DNA of 64,000 bases, taken from contig NC_134419.1 in the NCBI RefSeq assembly GCF_030867145.1, positions 70,923,403-70,987,402 on the forward strand. The letters are read 5' to 3'. Shown here piece after piece: positions 10,876 to 43,600 of this stretch. Source of the stretch: Opisthocomus hoazin. Its lineage: Eukaryota; Chordata; Aves; Opisthocomiformes; Opisthocomidae. Under the pieces are notes generated by a model that ran no database searches, was not told the DNA's origin, and was given only the letters and a program-made list of their open reading frames with translations. Positions within the stretch are counted from its first letter, which is position 1, and every line of letters begins with the position of its first letter. A program made the translations under genes and the position numbers.

Positions 10876-13852
10876 ATTTCAAAGTACAATATATACATAA
10901 TGTATAGTGGCATCTGCAAAAACTTTATACAGAAACAGGTATCTACAAAATTAAATCAATAGACATTCTGTGTATATTCAGACAACGCATATAAACATAT
11001 TGGAAGATTCAACATAGTTTCAGTTAGAACACAAAAATGGGAAGGAAACCCCCGTCCATCTTGGAGAAGCCCCAAACACCGCCCAGCTGCCTCCGCACCG
11101 CCGCCGTCTGCCCTGTGCCGGGGTCGGGTCCTCGTAGGGACACGGCAAATCCGATTTCTAGCGCCACCTACTGCCGAGAGCGCAGGGTGCTGCACCCACC
11201 GACGGCCGGCACAGCGCAGGCCACGCAGACAGCCACCGTTCTCCGAACCCTGCCTAGATGCGGGTCTCTGCAGCATGCGGGCACTCAGCTTTACACTCGA
11301 GCCAGTGGAAGCCACAGATCTGATTTTTTTTATTTTTTTTTTTTAGTTAGGAATCAAAATATTGTAGTGAAAAATATTTCAAGAGAGTAAATTCAGTTTT
11401 AGTACCTGGAGATATTGCAGGTGTTGCCCGTAACAAGTAAAGATGATGAGAACATACCTAAGGAACAAACCAATCTCCCCTGTTTTCTGGAAACTAAAAT
11501 TTAAAACATTGCACAAGTCGATGTAGCAGAAAGCCAGTGATTTCTTTGTAAAATGGTACACTGCAGCTCAGAGGGTCTGGCTTTAGACAACGACAGTGCT
11601 GGATTTTACAGAGGCTGGAAAAGCATAGGCAGCTTTCCTGTAGGGCCTCTAACAACACCTGGATGTGCGATGTTTGAATTAAAAGAGCACCCTGAGTATT
11701 TAAGAAACAGATGTTTGAGCCTGTAGGACACAACTAGCTGCAAGCTCGGAATTTTCAAACTCAGCCTGTGGCAATTACACATCTAATGGACACTGAATTT
11801 CAATGACAGGTACGTAGCTAACTGCTCCAGGCTGCCTTCAAAATTACTTTGTCAGTTTACCTCTAAAAATCAGTTTACCCGAGGACAGTTTTCAATCTCA
11901 GGTTCATAACAGAAAGTTTCCAGCACAAAGGTAAGTGAAATGCGATAGCTTCGCACGCCTTGCACCCACTCTGCACCAGCTGGTGCTCCCCGTGTGAAGC
12001 ACCCCACAGAAACACCCCTTTTCACAGCAAATGTTCGTGTTACCCACACCAACACTCCACTCCTGACAGCCTACCCCATGGAAACAACAGGCAGGCGGCC
12101 TGCCAGCAACACTTTTATGGCTAACATACCACTGCCTCTCAGAAAGGAGCAACATCGTTAAGCAGTGTTGCTGGCTGACCCTGTCATGCATTCATCACGT
12201 CCTGGGCTTTCTGGATAGCGTCATTTGCCAATGTGTGAGCTAGAGTGAAACTTCCACCTCTGCTGGGCACATTTAAAATAATGTCTGCAGAAGATTACTT
12301 TGGTCCATACCGTGCACCACAAACTGTGTGATATTTTGGCCGCTTTGTGCGTCTCCGCAACCAAGAACAAAAGTCTGAAGAGTTACTAGTGCTACAGGGA
12401 GGAAGCAGCATTTCCAGCAGGGCAGGAGGACAGCTAACTAGGTTTCTCAAATAACTTAAAGGGAGAAACAACCATGCCAAAAAGAAATCAAAAATTTCCA
12501 CAACGTCATTGCACTTATTCCATCTGCAACACACCTCTCCTCCATTCACATTGTACACCTGGAGAACATACATTAAATGATTACAATATTAACATGGTAT
12601 CTAAAATACTGGAGTCATTCAGCTGAACGCCTGAAAATACCCAGAGATCTCGTACATTAAAGCATGAGAACACAGACATACAAGAGCTAAGCTTTGTTTT
12701 GACATGCAAATTCTTCTAAATACTTTCTTTCAGCAGAAGGTCTAGTTCAGTCATGAACAACTGCCTGTTCACTTCCTAGAAGCTGGTGACAAATGCATTT
12801 CAGCACGGCCAGGTATTTTCCTCTTCACATCACTTCAACAACAGTAAAGCAGAGGTAGTCCCATGACTGGACTGGTCCAAATTCCCTAACGCTTCAGATA
12901 ACCATTGCTCTCAGGAATTAGAAAAATAGATGTATAAAACCCCACCCAGATTAAAGGCTCACAGTTTCTACAATGCTCGGTCAGGTTTTAAATAATTTGT
13001 TTCCACCCTCCCCTTCTAAATACTTAAATCTTTGACACTGAAGGGACCTGCCATCCAAGACTCCTGAAGCTCTACAGACCACAAACCAGGTCTTGGCCCC
13101 TCAAGGGCTTTCAGAGATGCCTGTCTTTAAAGTAAAAAGCAAGTCTCATCACCATCTTGAATCAAACTACTCAGAGCAAATCAGGCCCTTTTACTCAATT
13201 TGGTTCATTACAAAGCTCAAGGGACTCAGTGGCATCTGAAAATGGAGTACACAGCCCTAAGTCACCTCCATGCTTTGATAAACTATCCCCATCTGCTGCC
13301 GGATTCAGGCCCCTTGTTTTGTGTGACACAAATGGTGCCTGCGGCAAGACAGACTCTCCGCCCCCCCCAGTATGCTTTCTAATTAAAATAGCTAAAGCAT
13401 TGCTATTGTAAAAGTCATTGAATCTTTTTGCATGATAACAGGAAGTTCAAGTATTTAATAAAAACCCAAAGTATATATTTACACTGTGATCTGGTCAATT
13501 CATTTTGGTCAAAAGGCAATAAATACAGAAATCTATGCATTTACTGCTGGAATAGAGATATTTGAGATCCTGTAAATCACTTATCCTGGAATTAAAATGT
13601 GAACATGAGGCTGTGACTAACCACAATCTTGACACCTTAATACTCCATCACCCCCTCAGCCACTGAAGGACTAAGTACCTGTTCTCAGTTCGTGCCATTT
13701 TGACCCACTAATTCCTCACAACAGCAAAATTAAGGAGTCGCACAGATTTCTGTGCTCCTTTCACAGTCCAACCAATAGATTAAAATCCCATTTAGATATA
13801 TTTCCCATTTCTTACTTTCAGTGGCTGGTCCAGCCACAGTTAACGAGAAAAC

Positions 13853-13858
13853 TTTATT
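13853..13858 (-). terminator. CCDC186: Possible proximal polyadenylation signal
   Basis: A canonical AATAAA on the minus strand lies about 0.9 kb after the stop codon. It would yield a short-UTR isoform lacking all three Pumilio-type sites. The motif alone is weak evidence. Confidence 0.3.
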
Positions 13859-14766
13859 AGCTTCCATTCACCTTTGAAAACAGATTTTCTGATCATCTGA
13901 AAACAGATGCAATCACCATGCCTACCTGTACATACGTAACAACAGGCAGTTAAAACTCCTCGTTTTTAAATGCTGTTAGTTATGCAGAAGGCTGGAGAAC
14001 ATTATTAACCAACTATCTGATATCAGACTTCTTTAGAAAGATCTGTGTCTAAAGATCCAGGGTTTACAGGATTTGTTGAACTGACATGTTTCAATTGCAC
14101 ATACTCAACAACTGAATCAGAAAGCTTCTTAATCCCTTAGATTTACTGTTGTTTCACTTTTGAATATAGAAACCGACCAGCTGAATGTTAATCTAAAGCA
14201 GAAAATGTGCAGTATCATGGTCACCACTTAAAAAAATCAAAATTTCGTGACAAAGCATTTTTCCATGTGTATGTCAAAAATGCTTAATCAACCTAAACAT
14301 CAGAAATAATATGCAGGAAAGCAAGTAATGTCTGAAAGCCCTTAAAGCTCAGGAACACAGGATATGTTCAACAGCAACTAAGACATAATTGGTTTCATTT
14401 TTTCAAGCTCCATCATTAAGAGACTGATTAATTACACAGTGCAGAAATTAAAATCTCACTGCAACTCACTCAAAACATAGTATACACTGCAAAGCATCTG
14501 TATGTCAATTTGAATAAAATTTTTAGATAAAACGTAGTGTGTAATAAAATTCAGCAACACCTCAGGCGGGTATTGGGTAGACAGAACCACGCTGATGCCA
14601 AACCTCGCAGATCTCTCGCACGAGCAGGGACAGCCAGTATGGTCAAAGGCTGTACCGATGCTTGTGCTGGCAGGCAATCAAATTTCAGGAGAAATGTAAA
14701 AAACTAGTGGTCTGTAGCACCTGCCTTTTGTGTATCTTCATGTTGGTTATTCCATAAAAGTTTTAG

Positions 14767-34685
<19,919 letters not shown>

Positions 34686-34699
34686 TTTCCTTTAGAAAT

Positions 34700-37600
34700 C
34701 TAGAAGTACAATTCACATTATACAACATTTTATACTCAAAATCAAAAGGGATTGAGAGAGAGGGGGAAAAAGGCTACTGGAAAGTAAAATTCAAAGGACA
34801 AACGTATTTAGGTAAGTGTTACGCAGTTTGCTGATTTTCCAGCCTAACTTTTTAAGTAAATGCTCCAGTACAAGTTTTTCTAAAAGAAGGTGAGAAATCA
34901 AGGATAGCAAACAGGAAGTAGTGAGACATTAATGCCAAGACAATAAAAAAAAAGCACAGCTTTTTAGAATTAATATTTCTATGATTTAAATTCACAGAAA
35001 GTCCAAGTCAACACCTCTGAAAAAAACTCTGCCATAAAAGAATAAAAAAATAATAATCTAGAGCCTTACAGCCTTCACTTTCCTAGACACTATTTGAAAC
35101 CAGTAATATGCCTTGACCTACTTATTTTTCCAACACAGGGCGACTCCCTCATCAGAATATACAACTTTCTTACTGTCACATCCTCACTCACCACACATAC
35201 AGCAAAACGTATCTGTACCCAGCAACTAAAGGAAGGAAGGGGCTGGGGGAGGATGGGGGTGAGATTCTCTTCTCCCATCTGTTTTCAAGCAGTCAAAATC
35301 CCTTGTTGGAAGAGCACAGATGGCCTGTGGCAGATTTGCTCTCTCAAAAAGTAGCTTGCAGAGCAAACATTTGAGGAGTTGAAAAGCCATGTAGAAAGTG
35401 TTCTTCTAGAAGGACATCATATTGGGATCCAAATAGCCAGAACACTTATGGAAGAGCCTGGGTATAATGCTTTATCTCTTTTTTCAGGAATCCCAGATGG
35501 TCAGATGTCTGGAAAGACTGTTGGCATTTTTAGTCAGCACAAGAAGAACTTATCATATAATTTTCTTTAGGAGAAATCCACTACAGTAGTCAACTTGTGG
35601 ATGCAATCCTACTTCCCGATACTGGATAAAATATTACTATTTAATAACAAGGTAAATTTTTCATTTATAAATTCAACTCTGCTGTTCCAACCACTGTCTC
35701 AAAGGAAGCAGTAACCCTGCCATCTTGCAACACCAAGCTTGTTTCCATACTTGCTTTCTCATGCGTTTAGCTTTCTCTCACAAAGTCACACAGCCCACGT
35801 CATTCAGCTACAGGCTCCAAGTCCTGCACTTTGACTCCATCTGAAGGGAAACGCTTTGTGCTGCTGAGCTCCACTCCTCCAGAGTCCTGCCTTACTAACC
35901 AACACTCAGTACTGAGGCTTACACTGTTAGAACAGGGATACATGAATCCCATTAGGTCTGTGACTAATTGCTACCACTATCACCTTTCACTATTAGGTCT
36001 AAAAATCAGATAAGGAAAAAAAGCAGCAGCCTCAGCCCGGCTGTTTCCACCAGGAAATACCATCAAACAAAAAACCTACTACTAGTATCTGAAACCAACA
36101 GCTGGGCTACAACTGCTAGTTAATCAACAAGCAGAAAGCATAAGGAAAACTGAACATAAGGCTGAAAGTATGAAGGGGAAAATGTCACAACTGGACAACA
36201 GTCACAAATCATCAAATGACAATTATACATTTTAAATAACAAGCAAACCACTTTTCCTTTTTGGTTTCAAAGCAAAAAAACTCAATGCTACAGGCCTTAA
36301 ACCAAATCAACAGGAACCTGACAGCAAATGGCAAGGAAAGCTACAAATGAGAAGAACAAAGACGATGAACATGAGAGTTTATATACAATGTGAAACTTTT
36401 ACACGGACCCCCCATTTTACAAACAGATCTCCTCTGGTAATAGTAAAATCCCCGTTTGCTCTTTGCATCAAAGGATTTATGCTTAGGTCAACACTGGAGC
36501 CAACAAATCCATTCACTTCGTTTGTTCAGCCAAAACAACTGCTCTTTTGGTACCTATCAACTTTCTGATAACTTCTGCTAGTAATGAAAGTTCACAATGT
36601 GCTACTGTTATTCTAAAATAAACAAAAGAAACAACTTCCACTGACCATTTCAATCTACAAGGAAAGAGAATAAACATAAGTGCAAGAAAAAGCATCCAGT
36701 TTGATAGTAACTGAACACACTGATTCCTACTTAATTAAAAAGCTGTTAAAAATCCCAAGTTTTGAGACTGGTGCATTTAACACAGTCAATAACTATCAGA
36801 CAATTTGCAAATGATGCAGTTCAGAGGGAAGAGAAATTCACCTTCCAGTATCTGTTCCCTCTTGTCACAGGTAGTTTATAATCCACACGCTCAGCTGTAG
36901 AGAGAGACCACATTAGCATAAAGCTGAGGCACATTTTTTTTCCATAGCGGTTACTCTAGTAAAGTGAGTAGAAAGTTCTTGCTGACACTTTCTCTGGAAT
37001 AGTTACAGAGGGTTTTTTGGATCATTTTAAGTCTTTTCTGAAGCACTTTCTAAAGTGTTACAAAACAAAAAAAATGTGCAGTTGTTCGATGTATTACTGC
37101 CTCAAAGCTGCTCATCACTGCCCAGCTGCTGCAGTTCACTGCTCCCACAAGAAAAGCAGTGGTTAAATCAGACATTCAAACTTTCACATTGGTTACCATA
37201 CCTAAAATATCCAGTCCAGTCAGGAAAATGGACAGTATTTCTCTTCATATGAAAGCAACTGGTGAAAAATACAGCCCTGTTAAGCAAGTACATTGGGAAA
37301 GATACCAAGATTTCATCTCACTGTGTTACTTCCTTCTGTAAATAATACGGTGAATGAGTACTAGAAAGACCAATCTGTGGAAGCAGAAATACAATTATTT
37401 GCCTACCTTAATTAGTTGCAGAGCAGTAAAATGCCACTGACACCGTATCTGTATTATCTTACACTTAACATCAATCATAAAACATAAGTTTTGTATCAAA
37501 TGCATGGGGAATTTGAATAGTGACTATACAAATCTGTTACAGCATGAAGAGTAAATTACAATGATTCAGTGTTCCCTGCAGACCTACTCTAATTATCAGT

Positions 37601-40600
37601 GGTACCAAGAATATAATTTACCACATTAAGAATGTTCACAGCCTTCACAATTCCAATACATTGGATTTTAGCTCTAGCTGTCCAAAATCCATCTGAATCT
37701 GATCACAACCTGTGCAGATTTTTTTTCCCCTTACTGCAACTGGATAGTACTAGTTTTCATGTGCTAAATACTGACTTTTAAACAGAAATAAAACTTAACA
37801 ATTTGTCATGGGATCACAATTTATCTTCACATCAGAAATATCCAAAGAAATTACACGGAGCAACTGTCAATGCAAGTTCATCTTGATATTCAAATGTCTC
37901 TTGAATACCCCAAGTTTGTTGCACCTACCTCAGACAACTGAGTACAGTAGCAGATACCTCCTTTACAAGGCCAGAGAAAGAAAACCAAAGAAAAGGCTCC
38001 TGCTCTGTAAGCAAAAGGTTTTGGGTGAAAGTAGCTTAAAATGATCAACCTTGCCAGCCTAGCAGTAGCTAGCTGAAATGAAACATGCTCATATTTGACT
38101 GTTTCACAAACATACAAATACAGCAAGTCCCAGATAATACTTGGACACCAGATACGTATCTGACAGCAGCTCCATGTCCTTCCAAGTTTTATATCCATCT
38201 TCTATTATCCTACCCAGCCATATAAGTAACTCTCCCAAAACTAGGGAAATAATAAGGTTATGGTATCACTCTTACAAAATACTGCACTAAGAAAACAAAA
38301 TAGCTTAGTGTCTTTTATGATGTCTTCAGAAAGCATCAAAAGCAATCATAAAAGGCAAATCCTGACTCAAGTAGAACAACTGTTTTATGTAATGGTATGT
38401 TGCTTATGCATCAGATCAGACAAGCATACAGTATGCTGAGTGACAGCAAAGTGCCAAGTGAGCACTGGCCAACCTTCTTGCACCATTTTGCTAAGCTCCT
38501 TCCTCAGGGCTGATCACCATCTCAACAGTATGGCAAAAGTGTCCTGCTCCTCAGTCCCCTCCACGTGATGTTTGTCTCACCCTCACAGAGTACGTCCCTT
38601 CTGCTGCCTATGCCACAAGAGAATGTAATCACCACCAAGTCAACTTAAAACGCCCAGAGTAGGAACTTCCCAAATTAGCGTTTTGAGATAAGCTCAGCCC
38701 AAGCTTGCCTGCCTGCATACCTTGAATAACCAGCCTTCTTGTGAGACTGCCACACATCTAGTGGGGCATGTGGAAAGCTTTCTAAGGTCACGGGCTTGTA
38801 ACGCTCTCTGCTGCTGTGACAGGACTCTTAGTCCTCCCACAACTGGTTTGACCAGTCCTCCTCCTCCTCTGCTTTACAGCTCAATTAGTTTGACACTCCA
38901 ACACACCTTCCCCGTCCCGGCCTCTATTCTAAAGCTAAGGAGACAGCTGTTTCCCCACAATTCAGTAATACAAATCAAAGCAAGTGGAAACGCATCAATC
39001 AAACCTGGCGATGTGAGCAGCGGAGAACGAGGAACAGGCACACAGCTCAGCCAAGCTCCCTTCACAGCAATAACGGGCCCACGGGACCCGTTTGCACAAG
39101 CAAAGAAAACACCTCTCTGCACATACACATCAGAAGACAGGCAAGCTGTATCTGCTAAATCACTGATAGCACAACTGACTGGAATCAAAAGCTGGGAGCA
39201 GAGAGCCCGCTGATATGAATGGACAACACACCAACTTTTTAAGGCAGAAACGTCTCACAGGTACATAAGGGAAAGAAAAGCCTCAGGAAATAGTATTTTT
39301 CATTCATTTTCTTTGTTATACAATAGAAACATCCTCTATTAACCGCTAATCAAACGATAAAAATAAGAACAAACGTGACAATCATTCATTTAAATTCTTT
39401 AGCAAAGTATCTGATACAACATAAGTAGTGGTTATCCAGGGAGAACATCAAAAACCTTGATACGTGGTCCTGTAACACACCTAAAAAAAAAAAAAAAATT
39501 TTTCTTCTAGCGACCTTCAGTAGCAGTCATCCTGTTTGTCTGTTCTGCCCTGGCCTCGGGGGCTGTTCATACAGATGAAGTTACAAATATAGAAAAAATC
39601 TCACAGAATCATTGCATACAAAAAGGTAAAACTCGCAGACGAATAAAATGTACAAGCTACTGGAATTTATCTCAGTATTTCCATTTACATTCTGTTGTCC
39701 ACAAATAATCTATCTCAAGGTTTAAAATTACTTAAAAATTAAGTCAAATAATGTTTAATACTTAGCTCTTTTAACAGCACAAACTTGCTCGGCAAACTAC
39801 CGGTATGTAGGACAAAGGTCTTAACTTGTTCTACTAAATCAATCCGTGAAGCGGACAAGTCAAGTAACTCTTTCTTACACAAGATTCAGTCTCTCTCTTG
39901 CAAGCTGAGTATGTACTATGCTACATCATGTTAGCTGGATTTCTGGAATAAAAAACTACACCATTGCTATGATAATTACGGTAATTAGGTACTTGTTTAT
40001 AATTTAATTTTTACAGTGAAAACAGAATCTCCAGAAGAGCCATTGATACCATAGTTGAACACTAATTTGACTGTTTATTAATCCAAGATTTACTAAACTA
40101 CATAACTGTATACAAAAGTATGTGATGAGACATTAATATAGTTCCTGCAACCATATTAATTCCATAGCAATTACCTGCAGAAATAAAAAGTCAATTAACC
40201 GCTAGAAGATACATGCCACTAATTTTAAAAGCTTCTCCAATTCAAATTCTGATTTTAGTACAACTATACATTCTGATAAATTAGGTTATGAGAATTAAAT
40301 TTCTGTTAGACATGACATCAAATGCACAGATGTCAGAACACAGGCAATGAATATCTTCTACAGGTACAAGTCTAGAAGCAAGATCACAAACAAAAAAATA
40401 TTTCAAGCAATACCTACACTGAACCACCATACTAACTTCTCTATTCAGCTTCACTGGAATAACACTTTGTCTGAAAATTTAAGAACTGTATTTTTCTGTA
40501 TTAGCAGACAGCTAAGAGCTATCATTTTAACATCAAAATTTAAGGCCTCCCTCCCTCTCTCTTCTTCTCCCTCTTTCTGCCCATTACCCACTATAAAGTG

Positions 40601-43600
40601 AAAGAAAATGCTGCAATAAAGATGGAAGACTGAGGGAGGCGAAAAAAGGGAGTAAGAAGGTTGTTCCTTTCCATACGTGCTTTAACAGTGAATTCTCACT
40701 TCAGAGTCCATTCACTGGCATGAAGTAAAGCAGTTTCTCCATCACTCAATCCTCCCCTTTCCTCCACTGAAAAGTACACACACTCTTACTTTTTAAGGAA
40801 GCTGTTGACACTCTCACCCCTTGGCTGTCCATCCGGTTATCCACTACACCAGCTGAAAATCTTCCTCTCCATTCCAGCACTGCTAATTCCCAGCCACTAG
40901 AAGGTAATTCATGATGAAAGCAATTCCCTGTATGCTTCCTACTCTCTGCACAGATCTAATTAGGAACTGCTATAGCCTGCTATTCCGTTATTACAGGCAT
41001 GCATTGAGAATCTGGTACATTTTAATTCAATATTATGCCACTTCAAACTGCCTGTCTTTTCAATCTTCTTATGGAGCACAAACATGATTCTTTTAAATCC
41101 CTGACTACGAATGACTTTCCTAAGCAGATGCACTATTCATACTAGTATTTGATTTCATAAAATAGATCACCCAAGCTATCAACACTTACATTGTAAATAG
41201 TTGAGAAGGAGGAAATAACTTTGTTTCACCCAATTTCAAAATAGATGCAAGATGACAGCTAAAGAAACATATTAAATGACAACTACAGGAAGCATTTTCT
41301 GAGGTGTGGCTGCCTAGAAGAATCCACTAACAACAAGGTGAAAAAAGAAAGCGTGTGCCTTGTCACCTAGTAACAATCACAATTGGATTCTTTCACAATA
41401 AACAGATTAAAGAATGACAGAAGTGTGTGCCTGGGGTGGTTCTGTAAGCAAACAGACTGGCGGTCAAGGTCCCGTGAAATAAAAATCACTGCTGTAAGGA
41501 AAATAACAAAAAAAATATTTAAGCTACAAAGCTTCAACATACTGTAGAGAAAGGGGCAAAAAATGGAAGGAGGGACTAAAGCTTCTTAGGTGTGTGCATA
41601 TATAGAAACTTGTTCAAACCAGGGTGGATTTTGAAAGAAAGGGAAAAGCACTGAGATGAGTGACAGAGGCACAAAACCTTCTGAAAAGAGAGTAGTAACA
41701 AGAAATGAACACAGTAAATGCAGTTCACTGGACACCAGACATATTCAACCATGCATTACAAAACAGAATGGCCAGTAGCAGTCAATTATGTCAGTTCCTT
41801 TCAACAACAGAGTGTTTTGCATCATCTTTGGGCAGATTTTTTTCGCTCACAGCTGTGCTCCTAAGACAGACCTTGTAGCAGAGTCACTGATGAAGCAGGA
41901 ATCATCTACTCTCCAAACAAGCATACATGCAATCTACAAAATAGTGAAAACACAGTTCTCGCACCATCAGCTAGAGACCATGCATGCTCTTCACCTCTGG
42001 ATATGTCAAAAGCATCCAGACAGGTTTTCTAGGATAAGAAACAAGCTCATTTTTAAATAGATGTAAAATGTAAATTTACAAAGCCATCCTCATACCCCTT
42101 CCATTTCACATGCGTCACAGCAGAGTACTCAAATTTCCTTTAAGTAACAGACTGAGGTCTCAAAATGACCCAAATCTGCAATACAGATATGATGCATTTC
42201 AGAGTAGGTGGGGAACAAGGAAAGGAGTGATGAAGCGCTCCATGGCTCATGGGCAGACGATCCCAACAGTCATCAGGGTCCTAAGTACCATGACCAGGCC
42301 AGGTAAGCAGCTAAGCGAGAGAAAAATCTGGTGACACCAACACGAGCAGGCCAAGTTCCCAGAAGTCCACTCTTACACAGATGCCACCTCAGCACTCACA
42401 TAGTCACATCGCAACTATTGTCTGTGCTATAAACTTGCTAAGGGAACACTGCATAGCTCTAAACAAAGTCCACACGTTTACAGGAAAGAACCTACCGAGA
42501 AAACAAGCCCCTTGAAATTGCTTCAGAGCAATTCTCTTTACATTGTAATTTGAAATCCTTACTTCCTGGTACTTTCTCAAATTGCAATGGAGCAGTAACT
42601 CACAAAATTGCTGCTGCTACTCTTTATTTTACTTTTCAGGATGGCACCTTCTCAAGATAGGCTTCACTGGAAATTCATCATAAAAATCTAAGCAAACACT
42701 CTCAAGCAGTAGCCTCTTCAAATGCTCTGTAATACTCGCTAACCTTCCATATTCATTCTGGTTTCTGAACTCATGGAAAGCTAAAGGAAATTAAACTTCA
42801 TTTATTTCCTTTAATATACAACTCAGGTTTTGTGTGCACCTTGTCTTGTCAGTTACTGGGAGAAGGGATAATGCACGTCCTTTGGCCAGCTTCTTAGGAA
42901 GCTAGCTACAAAAGGGGTTTACCCTTAGCTTCCTCAGCCTGCCCAGCACAAGAAAATCACTACTCCTTTTGCCTAGTACTGGGCCAGAAGACTTGGGCAG
43001 CACTACATAACTCAAATAACCAGCTGTCTTCTCTTAAGTGCTGTGTTAACTGTTCTCTGTGCTAGATTCCAACTTCTTCCACAAACATCTCTGCTCCTCT
43101 GTGTCCTCCCCTCCAATTCAACCAAAAAAATGCTCATTTAATCCAAGGGTTTCGACAGATATTGTTGCTAGCAGATCCCAATGTTGTGGGAGCAAGTGAG
43201 GAAAGAATAGCTTCATTTTGATAGTGGAGGTGCCAGATGCAGACACTTACGAATCATTCCAGTTTTAGCAAACATGAATTTAGGAAAGTGGACATAGAGC
43301 TTGCCTACATATTTAGAAAGTTATGGTTTTTATCTCTGTATAACTCAGGTGCTAGATGAACAGAAAATTCTATACCCCGGTTAAACCAGTTAGAAATGTA
43401 CTGCTTTCACAATGACTGTGCTGTGCATTCACCTGCAATTCTCTGGACAGCAAACTGAGCACCGAAGCACCAGAAACTCCAGCTGGTCTAAACAGATACC
43501 AGAAACTGTTCCGTCTATTTTCATCACTCTAGCTTTCTAACAGTTCTCCAAACATCAAGAGCTCTGTTCATTGATAAGCATTTTATCTAAGGGTAGAAAT

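Larger units (their letters stand above)
10850..14766 (-). other. CCDC186: CCDC186 3'UTR (inferred)
   Basis: This is the region from the stop codon at 14,767 to just past a minus-strand AATAAA at 10,870-10,875. It has no further splice-compatible coding exon and is AT-rich, as 3'UTRs are. Another AATAAA on the minus strand at 13,853-13,858 would give a shorter UTR of about 0.9 kb. Pumilio-type TGTANATA sites read on the minus strand at 13,476-13,483, 10,940-10,947 and 10,890-10,897. A UTR of several kilobases is consistent with what I know of the mammalian gene. The exact 3' end is inferred from the hexamer alone. Confidence 0.55.

Noticed and set aside
38722-39213. 163-codon plus-strand frame in CCDC186 intron 1
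   Set aside because: It starts at TTG, is antisense to the gene, and the peptide has no family features; treated as chance.
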